DNA of 11,597 nucleotides from Clostridia bacterium (GCA_017631705.1 JAGBSU010000037.1:1-11597), one strand, 5' to 3'; positions 1-8,958 are shown, numbered from the stretch's first letter. The notes: generated from the sequence alone by a model not told the origin. A program made the numbers and translations.

Positions 1-3000
1 ATCCGCAGTTGGTCTTACGGTGAGGTGAAAAAGCCGGAAACGATTAACTATCGCACCCTAAAACCGGAACGCGACGGTTTGTTCTGCGAACGCATTTTCG
101 GGCCCACCAAGGACTGGGAGTGCCATTGCGGAAAATACAAACGCATCCGTTTCAAGGGTAAAATCTGCGACCGTTGCGGTGTGGAAGTTACCCGAGCCAA
201 AGTGCGTCGTGAACGCATGGGCCATATTGAATTGGCTGCTCCCGTGTCTCACATTTGGTATTTTAAAGGAATCCCCTCTCGCATCGGCTTGTTGTTGGAT
301 GTTTCGCCTCGTTTGTTGGAACAAGTGCTGTATTTTGCCTCGTATATCGTGACAGATCCCGGCACCACGCCGTTACAATCTAAACAAGTGTTGAGCGAAA
401 AAGACTACCGCGACATGCGCGAAAAATACGAAGACGATTTCGACGCTGGTATGGGTGCCGAGTATGTCAAAAAACTACTCGCTGCTATTGATTTAGAGCA
501 ACTTTCCACCGAACTCAAAGAAGAACTTGATGGTGCCAGCGGTCAAAAACGCGCTCGTTTGTTAAAGCGTTTGGAAGCGGTGGAATCCTTCCGTTTGTCG
601 GGCAACCGCCCCGAATGGATGATTTTAGATGTTATCCCGGTTATTCCGCCGGATATTCGTCCGATGGTTCAGTTAGATGGCGGTCGCTTTGCCACCTCCG
701 ACTTGAACGATTTGTATCGCCGCGTCATCAATCGTAACAACCGGTTAAAACGGTTATTGGAACTCGGTGCTCCGGATATCATCGTCCGTAACGAAAAGCG
801 TATGCTTCAAGAAGCGGTGGACGCGTTGATTGATAATGGCCGCCGTGGCCGTCCTGTTACCGGCCCCAACAACCGTTCGTTGAAATCCTTATCCGATATG
901 CTCAAAGGTAAACAAGGTCGTTTCCGTCAAAACTTGCTTGGTAAACGTGTTGACTACTCGGGTCGTTCGGTTATCGTTGTCGGTCCGGAACTCAAAATGT
1001 ACCAATGCGGCTTGCCCAAAGAGATGGCACTTGAATTGTTCAAACCCTTTGTCATGAAGCGCTTGGTGGAAACCGGTGCCGCCGGCAACATCAAAACCGC
1101 ACGTAAGATGGTGGACCGTGTCCGCCCCGAAGTGTGGGATGCGTTGGAAATTGTGATTAAAGACCATCCGGTTATGTTAAACCGCGCCCCCACATTGCAC
1201 CGTTTGGGTATCCAAGCCTTTGAACCGGTGTTGGTGGAAGGCCGCGCTATTAAACTGCATCCGCTTGTTTGTACCGCTTTTAACGCCGACTTTGACGGCG
1301 ACCAAATGGCTGTGCACGTACCGCTATCTGCCGAAGCACAAGCCGAAGCCCGTTTCTTGATGTTGGCTGCCGGCAACTTGCTCAAACCGTCCGACGGCCG
1401 TCCCGTGGCAGTTCCCACGCAGGACATGGTGCTTGGTTCCTATTACTTAACGGTAGAAAAACCGGGTGCTTTGGGTGAAGGCAAGGTGTTCCGCGATGTC
1501 AATGAAGCCTTGATGGCTTACGGTTGCAACGCTGTTTCCCTGCACGCTAAAATCAAAGTACGCCGCACCATGACCATTAACGGTAAGGAACAGTCTCGTT
1601 TGGTGGAAACCACCGTCGGCCGCATTATCTTCAACCAACCCATTCCGCAAGATTTGGGATTGGTGGAGCGTAAAACCGATGACGATATGTTCCAATACGA
1701 AGTTAACGGTATTGTTAAGAAAAAGCAATTGTCGCAAATTATTGACAAATGCATCAAAGTTCACGGTCCTGCCCGCACCTCTGAAGTGTTAGATGCTATC
1801 AAAGCACAAGGGTATAAGTATTCCACACGCGGTGCCTTGACCGTTGCCGTTGTCGATGCCTCTATTCCGCCGGAGAAAAAGCAATTGATTGCCGAGGCGG
1901 AAGAAAAGGTGGAACAAGTCACCGATTTGTATAACCAAGGTTTGCTCTCCAACGAGGAGCGTTATCAAGAGGTTATTAAAACCTGGAACGCCACCACCGA
2001 TAAAGTAACCGATGCCTTGAAGGATAACTTAGACCCGTTCAACCCCATCCACATGATGGCGGATTCCGGTGCTCGTGGCTCTATGAGTCAGATTCGTCAG
2101 TTGGCCGGTATGCGTGGTTTGATTGCCAACACCTCCGGTCGTACCATCGAAGTTCCGATTCGTGCTAACTACCGTGAAGGTCTTAACATTTTGGAATACT
2201 TTATTTCTTCTCGTGGTGCTCGTAAAGGTTTGGCAGATACCGCTTTGCGTACTGCTGACTCCGGTTATTTGACCCGCCGTTTGGTTGACGTTTCGCAAGA
2301 CGTTATCATCCGCGAAGCCGATTGCGGCACACATGAAGGTATCGAAGTACGCGACATCAAAGACGGCAAAGAGATGATTGAACCGCTCACCGAGCGTTTG
2401 GTCGGCCGTTATTTGACGGATGATTTCATTCATCCCCAAACCGGCGAATTGATTTGCAGCGCCGACAAGATGATGAACGATGCTGATGCCAAACGCATTG
2501 ACGCCGTTCTCCGCGAACTTGCCACCGACAAAGAAACCGGTGAAGTGGACGAAACCAAGGTTCACATTAAAGTCCGTTCCGTATTGGCATGTAAAGCCGG
2601 TCAAGGCGTTTGTGCCAAATGCTACGGCTCCAACCTGGCTACCGTTGACCCCGTCACGGTGGGCGAAGCAGTTGGTATCATCGCTGCCCAATCCATTGGC
2701 GAACCCGGTACTCAGCTTACCATGCGTACCTTCCACACCGGTGGTGTTGCCTCGGCAGAAGATATCACGCAAGGTTTGCCGCGTGTTGAAGAACTGTTTG
2801 AAGGCCGCAAACCGAAATCCCTTGCCATTATTTCCGAAATCGACGGTGTGGTGCGTTTGGGTGAAGAAAAGAAAAAACGTGTTATTTACGTTACGTCACA
2901 AGACACCGCAAACGTCGACGAACGCAGTTATCCGATTCCCTTTAACTTCCGCATTCGCGTACACGACGGCGACGTTGTCAAAAAGGGAGACCGCTTAACC

Positions 3001-3609
3001 GAAGGTTCTATCAACCCGCACGACATTCTTGCTGTCAGCGGTGTGGAAGCGGTGCAAAATTACTTGATTCAAGAAGTACAACGCACCTACCGTATGCAAG
3101 GTGTTGACATCAACGACAAACACGTGGAAGTTATTGTTCGTCAAATGATGCGCAAAGTTAAGGTTGACGAAGCCGGCGACACCTATTTGTTGGCAGGCTC
3201 TCAAGTTGACCGCAGCCAATTCGACGAAGAAAACGCTCGTGTGCGCGCTCGCATCGAAGCTGGTGAAATTCACCTCAAAGAAGCGACCTGTTCGCCGGTG
3301 TTGCTGGGTATCACCAAAGCCTCGTTGGCAACTGATTCGTTCTTGTCGGCTGCCTCGTTCCAAGAAACCACACGCGTGTTAACCGATGCCGCTATCAAAG
3401 GTAAGGTCGACCCGTTACTCGGTTTGAAGGAAAACGTGATTATCGGTAAACTTATCCCTGCCGGTACCGGTATGCCGGTCTACAACAACATCGATGTGGT
3501 TAACACCCACGCTTCCAGCAACGACCCCTATGTTGCGGCTCTCCGCAGTATGTTGGAAGACGATGCCGAACCGGAAACAATGCCGGAAGACGTTCCCGAC
3601 GAAGAATAA
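1..3609 (+). CDS. rpoC: DNA-directed RNA polymerase subunit beta' (5'-truncated by window edge)
   Basis: RpoC is the beta' subunit of RNA polymerase and carries the catalytic magnesium site and part of the DNA clamp. The reading frame is open from base 1 (IRSWSYGEV...), so the GTG at 25 is only an internal valine. By comparison with the Bacillus subtilis N-terminus as remembered, about 19 residues lie outside the window; 1202 residues are visible. In window numbering, the N-terminal zinc site is C41, C43, C56 and C59. The catalytic NADFDGD motif has D430, D432 and D434. The second zinc site is C775, C864, C871 and C874. The bridge helix lies around GARKGLADTALRTADSGYL (about 730-760), and the trigger loop around MRTFHTGGVASAEDITQG (about 905-925). 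All key residues are present and the acidic C-terminus ends normally at TAA. Upstream rpoB is expected but not visible. A terminator follows 5 nt after the stop codon. Confidence 0.98.
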   Translation: MRSWSYGEVKKPETINYRTLKPERDGLFCERIFGPTKDWECHCGKYKRIRFKGKICDRCGVEVTRAKVRRERMGHIELAAPVSHIWYFKGIPSRIGLLLDVSPRLLEQVLYFASYIVTDPGTTPLQSKQVLSEKDYRDMREKYEDDFDAGMGAEYVKKLLAAIDLEQLSTELKEELDGASGQKRARLLKRLEAVESFRLSGNRPEWMILDVIPVIPPDIRPMVQLDGGRFATSDLNDLYRRVINRNNRLKRLLELGAPDIIVRNEKRMLQEAVDALIDNGRRGRPVTGPNNRSLKSLSDMLKGKQGRFRQNLLGKRVDYSGRSVIVVGPELKMYQCGLPKEMALELFKPFVMKRLVETGAAGNIKTARKMVDRVRPEVWDALEIVIKDHPVMLNRAPTLHRLGIQAFEPVLVEGRAIKLHPLVCTAFNADFDGDQMAVHVPLSAEAQAEARFLMLAAGNLLKPSDGRPVAVPTQDMVLGSYYLTVEKPGALGEGKVFRDVNEALMAYGCNAVSLHAKIKVRRTMTINGKEQSRLVETTVGRIIFNQPIPQDLGLVERKTDDDMFQYEVNGIVKKKQLSQIIDKCIKVHGPARTSEVLDAIKAQGYKYSTRGALTVAVVDASIPPEKKQLIAEAEEKVEQVTDLYNQGLLSNEERYQEVIKTWNATTDKVTDALKDNLDPFNPIHMMADSGARGSMSQIRQLAGMRGLIANTSGRTIEVPIRANYREGLNILEYFISSRGARKGLADTALRTADSGYLTRRLVDVSQDVIIREADCGTHEGIEVRDIKDGKEMIEPLTERLVGRYLTDDFIHPQTGELICSADKMMNDADAKRIDAVLRELATDKETGEVDETKVHIKVRSVLACKAGQGVCAKCYGSNLATVDPVTVGEAVGIIAAQSIGEPGTQLTMRTFHTGGVASAEDITQGLPRVEELFEGRKPKSLAIISEIDGVVRLGEEKKKRVIYVTSQDTANVDERSYPIPFNFRIRVHDGDVVKKGDRLTEGSINPHDILAVSGVEAVQNYLIQEVQRTYRMQGVDINDKHVEVIVRQMMRKVKVDEAGDTYLLAGSQVDRSQFDEENARVRARIEAGEIHLKEATCSPVLLGITKASLATDSFLSAASFQETTRVLTDAAIKGKVDPLLGLKENVIIGKLIPAGTGMPVYNNIDVVNTHASSNDPYVAALRSMLEDDAEPETMPEDVPDEE

Positions 3610-3614
3610 GTAAT

Positions 3615-3647
3615 AAAAAAGAACCGACTTTGGTCGGTTCTTTTTTT
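3615..3647. terminator. Bidirectional rho-independent terminator between rpoC and mfd
   Basis: A perfect 8-bp stem (GAACCGAC 3621-3628 with GTCGGTTC 3633-3640) encloses a 4-nt loop. It is flanked by six A on the left (3615-3620) and seven T on the right (3641-3647), which can pair to extend the stem. Read in either direction, a GC-rich hairpin is followed by a U tract. It can therefore end rpoC transcription on the + strand and mfd transcription on the - strand, which stops 45 nt away. There is no room for another gene between the two stops. Confidence 0.93.
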
Positions 3648-3691
3648 ATTTGTTTTATCAGTAGCCAAGCATTATGCCCATTCAGCATGTT

Positions 3692-6600
3692 TCATTCCTT
3701 TTTGTCTTGTGTTTCTTCCAAGGCTTGTAATACTTCGCGCAAAGTTTCCAACGAGGTAAGCCCCGTCTTTTGTTTCACAGCAAAATACGGTTTACTGCCT
3801 GCACTAATCATAACGCGTCCTTTGAGAACAGCAGATAATTTTGCTCCAATTTGTAAATCCAGCGTTCGCTGATATAAGAGCAATGTATCCCCGTTTTGCT
3901 TAATCTCATAAATGCCGGCATTGGCCGCCATGTTGCGAAGCAATGCCACCTCAACCAACCCCTGTACTGCTTCAGGCGGTTCACCGAAACGGTCGATCAG
4001 TTCGTCATACACATCCAACGAATCCTCTTCGGTGCGAATATCGGCAATGCGGCGGTAAATATCTAACCGTTGGGAATTAGCGGAAATATAACTTTCGGGA
4101 ATGTGTGCCGAAACCGGCAAATCAATCAAACATTCCGCTTCGCGGCGGTTGTCCGTTGTTCCTTTTTCCTCGCTGACCGCTTCTTCCAACAATTTTAAAT
4201 ACAAATCGTAACCAACAGCCTCCATGTGACCGTGCTGTTGCGCACCCAATAAATTCCCTGCCCCGCGTATTTCCATATCGCGCATCGCAATACGGAAACC
4301 GGCACCGAATTCCGTAAACTCCCGAATAGCCTCTAACCGTTTGGTAACCACCTCGGTCAACACTTTGCCACGCAAAAAGGTCAAATAGGCAAAAGCTCGG
4401 CGAGAGGAGCGCCCCACTCGGCCACGCAACTGATGTAGTTGGGACAAACCGAAACGGTCGGCATTTTCAATAATCAGCGTATTGACATTGGATACATCTA
4501 CACCGGTTTCAATAATGGTGGTACAAACCAATATGTCAATTTCGTGGTCAATCACTTGCCGCCAAATATCCGACATTTCTTCTTCGGACATTTTTCCGTG
4601 GGCAAAAGCCACTCGTGCTTCGGGGATTCGCATCTGCACACCGGCAGCACAGCGTTCAATCGTTTCGATGTTATTATGAATATAGTACACCTGTCCGCCT
4701 CGTCGCAGTTCACGGCGAATCGCATCGGTCAGCAACCCGTTATCGTGCTCTAGCACGTAGGTTTGCACCGGTCGACGGTCCTGCGGTGCTTCTTCAATAA
4801 TAGACATGTCGCGAATACCGCTCATCGCCATGTTTAAGGTGCGTGGAATCGGCGTGGCAGAAAGCGTCAGCACATCGACGTGCGGTGCTAATTCTTTAAT
4901 CCGTTCTTTTTGAGAAACGCCAAACCGTTGTTCTTCATCGATAATAAATAATCCTAAGTCATGAAAGCGCACATCTTTGGAAAGCATCCGATGCGTACCG
5001 ACCAAAATATCCAACTTCCCTGTCGCCATATCCCTCAGAATTTTTTCTTGTTGTTTCGGTGTACGGAAACGGGACAGCATTTCAATCTGTACCGGAAATC
5101 CCTCAAAGCGTTTGAGTAAGGTGTTATAATGCTGAAAAGCTAAAATGGTGGTCGGCACCAAAATCACACATTGCTTGCTTTGCGACACACATTTGAACGC
5201 TGCACGCAAGGCTACTTCGGTTTTTCCGAACCCAACATCGCCGCACAGCAGACGGTCCATCGGAACCGGTCGTTCCATATCGGCTTTGATTTCCTCTACA
5301 CACCGTAGTTGGTCTTCGGTTTCTTCAAATTCGAAATGTCGTTCAAAATCGTATTGCCATTCGGCGTCGGGGTCAAAGGCAAAACCGGGGCTGGACATTC
5401 GTTGTGAATATAACTGTATCAACTCTTTGGCAATGTCTTTGACGGCACTGCGTACGCGTGCTTTTGTTTTTTGCCACTCTTGCCCGCCTAATCGGTGTAG
5501 GCGTACCTTTACTTCGTCTTTTGTACCGATGTATTTTGACACCAAATCCAACTGCGTGACGGGAACATACAGCGTATCGCCTTTATCGTATTGCAGTTTC
5601 AAATAATCCTTCAAAACACCTTGTACTTCTAAACGGTGAATCCCTTCATACACACCGATACCGTGAGCAGCATGTACAATATAATCCCCCACCGTCAGTT
5701 CCGATAAACTATGGATTTCCGCACCGGCACGACGGTTCAATCGCCGTCTTTTGTGCGGTGGGTTCAGCCGCCCATGGGTAATCACGGTAAATCCCGTTTC
5801 AGGGAATTGAGCACCGGCGGAAAGTCCGCCCCTCATTACCAAGACCTGCCCCGATACCGGTTTTTCGGGCGACGGCGCATACAAAGCGGGAATCCCTTTC
5901 TTTTGTAAATCCTCTGCCAACAATTTGGCGTTCTTTTCTTCAGCACCCGCCAACACCACGCAAGCGCCGCGGTGTTGCAAATACTCCTCCAAATCCTCAC
6001 ACAACAGCGAAACGCTACCCGACCAAACCGGCAATTGACGGCAGTTGAATGCATATAACCCTTTTAACGGCAACTCGTTATTGCTGTGAGGAAAAGTTTC
6101 CATTAGCACCGTGGGATGTTGTTCAAATGTGTTCAACACATCTTCCCAATCCGCTTGATAGTGACACAATTCTTTACAAAGTAAATTTTCCTCTAACAAC
6201 GCTTGTATGCTTTCTTGTAATTGCCACTGCGCTGCACGCATCCGTTCGCGCACCTTGGCACTTTCCGAAACGACAATCAGGGCATCCTCGGCATACGCTA
6301 ACGCAGTAACCGCCTGCGGATAAATCAGCGGTAAGTATTTGTCAAGAGCCGTGGGCAAAGCACCCCCGCGCAAACGGTCAATGTCCTTTTGCAACGATTC
6401 TCGCACCGCCGCCGCGCGTTTGCCGGAAAGATTTTGCGCCAATTCTTCCAAACGACCTGCCAATTCTTCGGCAGAATCGTAGGATATTTCACCGGCAGGT
6501 GGGATATCCGCTTCCTTCAACGACTCGGTACGGCGCTGTGACAACAAATCGAACTGGGAAATCGTATCCACGGTATTTCCCCACAACTCAATACGCAACG

Positions 6601-7165
6601 GTGACGCATTTTGTGCCGGATACACATCCACAATTCCACCACGCACGGCAAACTGACCGGCACCCTCAATTTGGTCACAGCGTTCGTATCCTGCCGCCGA
6701 TAACACCGCCGGCAAACTTTCCACCGGTAGCGTTTCCCCGGCAACCAAACGCAGGGTGCGTTCTTGTAATACTTGCGGTGGCAACGTATACCCAAACACC
6801 GCATCGACACAAGCCACCACTACGGAATAGTCGTTTTTGAGCATGCGGGAAAGCACCGCCAAGCGCAGTTGTTCGTATTCGCGCGATGAGGTATCCACTT
6901 GTCGCAACGATAATTCTCGCGACGGTAAGAGTAACGCTTCTTCCCCCAGTGCGTTTAAATCTTCACATAAACGAGAGGCTTCTGCTTCGTCTGCCACCAA
7001 AAACAGCGCCTTGCGGTTCATTTGAGAACACAAAGCGTGCGTTATCAATGCTTTATGGATGTGACCGACACCGGTCAACATAATTGGTGACTGACCGGAT
7101 TTTAAATCGTTATACACCGCTGAAAAAGCAGGTGTTCCCGACAAGCCTTTTTCAAAAACAGACAT
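3692..7165 (-). CDS. mfd: Transcription-repair coupling factor Mfd
   Basis: Mfd is an ATP-driven DNA translocase that pushes RNA polymerase off lesions and recruits UvrA for nucleotide excision repair. The protein has 1157 residues, close to the usual 1150-1180. The N-terminal UvrB-like region contains LLPSRELSLRQVDTSSREY. The RNA polymerase-interacting domain is at about 492-550 (GDYIVHAAHGIGVYEG, then LQYDKGDTLYVPVTQLDLV). Helicase motifs follow: Walker A GDVGFGKTE at about 640, DEEQ at about 743, LSATPIPRT soon after, and the translocation (TRG) region with QLRGRVGRSSRRAF at about 910. The C-terminal autoinhibitory domain begins near 1010 (LPVSAHIPESYI). The ATG at 7165 is chosen because AAGGAG lies 4 nt upstream and the product then starts like family members. 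It lies 9 nt after the pth stop and is probably co-transcribed with pth. Confidence 0.98.
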   Translation of the reverse strand: MSVFEKGLSGTPAFSAVYNDLKSGQSPIMLTGVGHIHKALITHALCSQMNRKALFLVADEAEASRLCEDLNALGEEALLLPSRELSLRQVDTSSREYEQLRLAVLSRMLKNDYSVVVACVDAVFGYTLPPQVLQERTLRLVAGETLPVESLPAVLSAAGYERCDQIEGAGQFAVRGGIVDVYPAQNASPLRIELWGNTVDTISQFDLLSQRRTESLKEADIPPAGEISYDSAEELAGRLEELAQNLSGKRAAAVRESLQKDIDRLRGGALPTALDKYLPLIYPQAVTALAYAEDALIVVSESAKVRERMRAAQWQLQESIQALLEENLLCKELCHYQADWEDVLNTFEQHPTVLMETFPHSNNELPLKGLYAFNCRQLPVWSGSVSLLCEDLEEYLQHRGACVVLAGAEEKNAKLLAEDLQKKGIPALYAPSPEKPVSGQVLVMRGGLSAGAQFPETGFTVITHGRLNPPHKRRRLNRRAGAEIHSLSELTVGDYIVHAAHGIGVYEGIHRLEVQGVLKDYLKLQYDKGDTLYVPVTQLDLVSKYIGTKDEVKVRLHRLGGQEWQKTKARVRSAVKDIAKELIQLYSQRMSSPGFAFDPDAEWQYDFERHFEFEETEDQLRCVEEIKADMERPVPMDRLLCGDVGFGKTEVALRAAFKCVSQSKQCVILVPTTILAFQHYNTLLKRFEGFPVQIEMLSRFRTPKQQEKILRDMATGKLDILVGTHRMLSKDVRFHDLGLFIIDEEQRFGVSQKERIKELAPHVDVLTLSATPIPRTLNMAMSGIRDMSIIEEAPQDRRPVQTYVLEHDNGLLTDAIRRELRRGGQVYYIHNNIETIERCAAGVQMRIPEARVAFAHGKMSEEEMSDIWRQVIDHEIDILVCTTIIETGVDVSNVNTLIIENADRFGLSQLHQLRGRVGRSSRRAFAYLTFLRGKVLTEVVTKRLEAIREFTEFGAGFRIAMRDMEIRGAGNLLGAQQHGHMEAVGYDLYLKLLEEAVSEEKGTTDNRREAECLIDLPVSAHIPESYISANSQRLDIYRRIADIRTEEDSLDVYDELIDRFGEPPEAVQGLVEVALLRNMAANAGIYEIKQNGDTLLLYQRTLDLQIGAKLSAVLKGRVMISAGSKPYFAVKQKTGLTSLETLREVLQALEETQDKKE

Positions 7166-7169
7166 GCTT

Positions 7170-7175
7170 CTCCTT
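7170..7175 (-). promoter_or_regulatory. Ribosome binding site of mfd, touching the pth stop codon
   Basis: AAGGAG on the - strand is 4 nt from the mfd ATG, and its first base is the last base of the pth TAA (7175-7177). A ribosome finishing pth covers this site, so translation of mfd is probably coupled to pth. The site also fixes the mfd start. Confidence 0.75.
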
Positions 7176-7774
7176 TATCTTGAAAACGCGTTCATAGCGC
7201 CGTCTATGTTATCCGCTACAATCATTTCTGCCGCTTCGGCGGCGTTTTTGGCAGCCGATAAAACGTGCGGTGCCTCTTCCTTGGTAAACCGAGAAAGAAC
7301 CCATGCCGCTAAATCGTATTCGGGGTGCGGTTTTTGCCCGACACCGACTTTAATGCGCGGAAATTGGTCACTGCCGCACAACGTAATAATACTGCGCATG
7401 CCGCGTTGACCACCATCGCTTCCTTTGCGGCGAATCCGAATTGTGCCGACATCCAGCGAAATATCATCACAAATCACCAAACAATTTTCCGGCGGTAGTT
7501 TGTAAAACTGCAACGCTTCGCGTACCGCCTCACCGCTGTTATTCATCATGGTTTGCGGCATCATTAGTAGCACTTTTTTGCCGGCAATTTCCGCTTCGGC
7601 ACACAGCGATTTAAACTTTACGCGGTTAACACGCACCCTTGCTTTCTCTGCCAACGCTTCCACTGCCATAAAACCGGCGTTGTGCCGCGTGCCTTCGTAT
7701 TTTTTACCAGGGTTACCCAAACCTACAATTAAAAAGTTTACCGCACCAAGCGGTGCCGATTTTCTAAAAAACAT
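7175..7774 (-). CDS. pth: Peptidyl-tRNA hydrolase
   Basis: Pth cleaves the ester bond of peptidyl-tRNAs released from stalled ribosomes, recycling tRNA in the cytoplasm. The 199-residue length is normal. The Pth signature FLIVGLGNPGKKYEGTRHN is at 14-32, with the catalytic histidine at H31 (E. coli H20). P-x-T-x-M-N-x-S-G is at 73-81 (PQTMMNNSG), with N78 matching E. coli N68. D104 matches E. coli D93. At the position of the usual GGHNG motif the protein has GGQRG (121-125), so E. coli H113 and N114 become Q123 and R124. The ATG at 7774 is preceded by GAGGGA; no later start precedes the GLGNPG motif, so the 11-residue N-terminal extension is accepted. It is the first gene of the pth-mfd operon. 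Confidence 0.97.
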   Translation of the reverse strand: MFFRKSAPLGAVNFLIVGLGNPGKKYEGTRHNAGFMAVEALAEKARVRVNRVKFKSLCAEAEIAGKKVLLMMPQTMMNNSGEAVREALQFYKLPPENCLVICDDISLDVGTIRIRRKGSDGGQRGMRSIITLCGSDQFPRIKVGVGQKPHPEYDLAAWVLSRFTKEEAPHVLSAAKNAAEAAEMIVADNIDGAMNAFSR

Positions 7775-7828
7775 TATGTTCCCTCATTTCTATGGACCGC
7801 CGAAGTCGTCCTTCGCCAGTCTGATTTT

Positions 7829-7857
7829 ATTATGGCAAAAAAACGTTCGCTTTGCAA
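7829..7857 (-). promoter_or_regulatory. Sigma-A-type promoter of the pth-mfd operon
   Basis: On the - strand, TTGCAA (7857-7852) is followed by a 17-nt spacer and CATAAT (7834-7829), close to the TTGACA/TATAAT consensus. The predicted start would leave a leader of roughly 45-50 nt before the pth ATG. The box positions are read directly; activity is inferred. Confidence 0.7.
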
Positions 7858-7887
7858 GAAGATTCTTGTATTTTTAGCCACTATTTC

Positions 7888-7926
7888 AAAAAAAGAGCAC
7901 TTGAACCATTGCAAGCGCTCTTTTTT
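7888..7926. terminator. Rho-independent terminator downstream of the nucleotidyltransferase locus
   Basis: GAGC (7895-7898) and CTTG (7900-7903) pair with CAAG (7912-7915) and GCTC (7917-7920), with one A/C mismatch and an 8-nt loop. Seven A (7888-7894) and six T (7921-7926) flank the stem. Read on the - strand it ends with a run of seven T, so it closes the transcript that starts upstream of the nucleotidyltransferase at about 8960. It begins only 5 nt after the stop codon of the kinase relic, which suggests it was that lost gene's terminator. It also insulates the pth promoter. Confidence 0.82.
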
Positions 7927-7930
7927 GACT

Positions 7931-7999
7931 TTATGCGTATTTTTGAACAATCGCTTTCAGCGTATCCATCTTCTCCTGAATACTGTTTGCTAATTTCTA
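7931..7999 (-). pseudogene. C-terminal relic resembling NahK-type N-acetylhexosamine 1-kinase
   Basis: Reading the - strand gives a short open stretch, TAG then KLANSIQEKMDTLKAIVQKYA and TAA (7933-7931), lying directly before a terminator. The residues look like a real protein tail. They resemble the C-terminal helix of Bifidobacterium NahK (KLVRDMEQRADETRAIV as remembered): identical K-L, D and A-I-V, with conservative changes between. NahK-type kinases phosphorylate N-acetylhexosamines and often neighbour nucleotidyltransferase and galE genes. Everything upstream of this tail is gone: an in-frame stop at 7997-7999 precedes it and the nucleotidyltransferase ends 28 nt further on. The assignment rests on about 20 residues and family memory, so it is tentative. 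The alternative is a chance open stretch or a 12-residue micro-ORF starting at the ATG 7969-7967. Confidence 0.5.
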
Positions 8000-8026
8000 T
8001 CGGTATTATCCGAACTGTTCTTTAAT

Positions 8027-8938
8027 TTACATGACAGCGGGATAGATGCCTTTTTCCGTCATAGCCGCAATAGCATCCGAAACATCTTGTTTATCGGCGG
8101 CATAGGTCATACCGTACCAACGGTCAGCCGTACGCAACACCGTTGTTTCGGCTTCGCCGTCTGCCATGATATCGTTGACCGCAAACGGCAAGTAAAATTC
8201 TGCTTTGGCTGGATTTTGTTTTGCTGTCGTATCCAAAAAGGTCTTAAACCGTTCCTCTAAATGATCAAGCATTTCCGCCGGGAATGCCCAGGCGTTCATG
8301 GAAACCGCACAATCCGCAGGAAGCTCCTCCCATGTTTCACCTTCGTCTTCGCTGAAACTCGGTTTTCCGTCAATTTCTTGAATACGGGTGCGTTCTACCA
8401 ATCCACACAATTTTCCTTGCTCGTTCACCGAACAAATACCGCGAGATACATAACCGTTTTCGGTCAGCGTGTTCTTTAAGATATAGGCAGACATCGCAAA
8501 TTCCATTGATGCTCCATTTTGCGGTTTTTGCAAAAATTCTGCTAACAGTTGATAACTTTGGCGACCGTAAAAATCGTCGGCATTAATAACCATAAACGGC
8601 TCTTTCACGACACCGCGACAGCATAAAATCGCATGACCGGTACCCCACGGCTTGGTCCGCCCTTCGGGAACGGCATACCCTTTCGGCAGTTTATCCAATT
8701 CTTGATAAACGTATTCCACCGGTATCTTTTGCGCAATCCGATTGCCGAGCAATTCTTTAAACTCTTTTTCAATTTGATACTTAATGACAAACACAATTTT
8801 CCCGAAGCCGGCTTGTATAGCATCGTAAACCGAGTAATCAATCAGCAATTGTCCGTTCGGACCAACCGGTGTCAGTTGCTTTAATCCGCCGAATCGACTT
8901 CCCATACCTGCCGCCATAATAATCAATGTAGGTTTCAT
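8027..8938 (-). CDS. Sugar-phosphate nucleotidyltransferase, probable hexose/hexosamine-1-phosphate uridylyltransferase
   Basis: This enzyme family transfers a nucleotidyl group from an NTP to a sugar 1-phosphate, releasing pyrophosphate, in the cytoplasm. The 303-residue product starts KPTLIIMAAGMGSRFGGLKQL; the G-x-G-x-R nucleotide-binding loop is G11-G13-R15 with K20 following. PWGTGHAI (97-104) and NADDFYG (119-125, metal-binding aspartates D121/D122) match the NTP_transferase fold. ATG 8938 is chosen because a GAGGG site (8952-8948) precedes it; the longer reading to 8989 would use an ATG lying inside the predicted -10 box. The sugar specificity is not visible. A galE pseudogene on one side and a NahK-like relic on the other suggest a UTP-dependent step in galactose/N-acetylhexosamine salvage. 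Unlike its neighbours, this gene has no visible lesion. Confidence 0.88.
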   Translation of the reverse strand: MKPTLIIMAAGMGSRFGGLKQLTPVGPNGQLLIDYSVYDAIQAGFGKIVFVIKYQIEKEFKELLGNRIAQKIPVEYVYQELDKLPKGYAVPEGRTKPWGTGHAILCCRGVVKEPFMVINADDFYGRQSYQLLAEFLQKPQNGASMEFAMSAYILKNTLTENGYVSRGICSVNEQGKLCGLVERTRIQEIDGKPSFSEDEGETWEELPADCAVSMNAWAFPAEMLDHLEERFKTFLDTTAKQNPAKAEFYLPFAVNDIMADGEAETTVLRTADRWYGMTYAADKQDVSDAIAAMTEKGIYPAVM

Positions 8939-8958
8939 TAACACAATCCCTCTCTTTT

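Noticed and set aside
25..27. GTG at 25 as the rpoC start
   Set aside because: The frame is open to base 1 and the preceding residues IRSWSYGE are conserved RpoC sequence, so the gene is cut by the window edge.
2029..2772. 247-residue open frame on the - strand opposite rpoC, plus many shorter antisense frames within rpoC and mfd
   Set aside because: These are shadows of strongly coding, conserved frames; no start signal, no recognisable family and composition typical of reversed coding sequence.
7931..7969. Possible 12-residue micro-ORF MDTLKAIVQKYA with GGAG a few bases upstream
   Set aside because: The GGAG is only about 3 nt from the ATG, and the protein-like reading extends upstream of the ATG in the same frame (NSIQEK), which fits a gene tail better than a new start.
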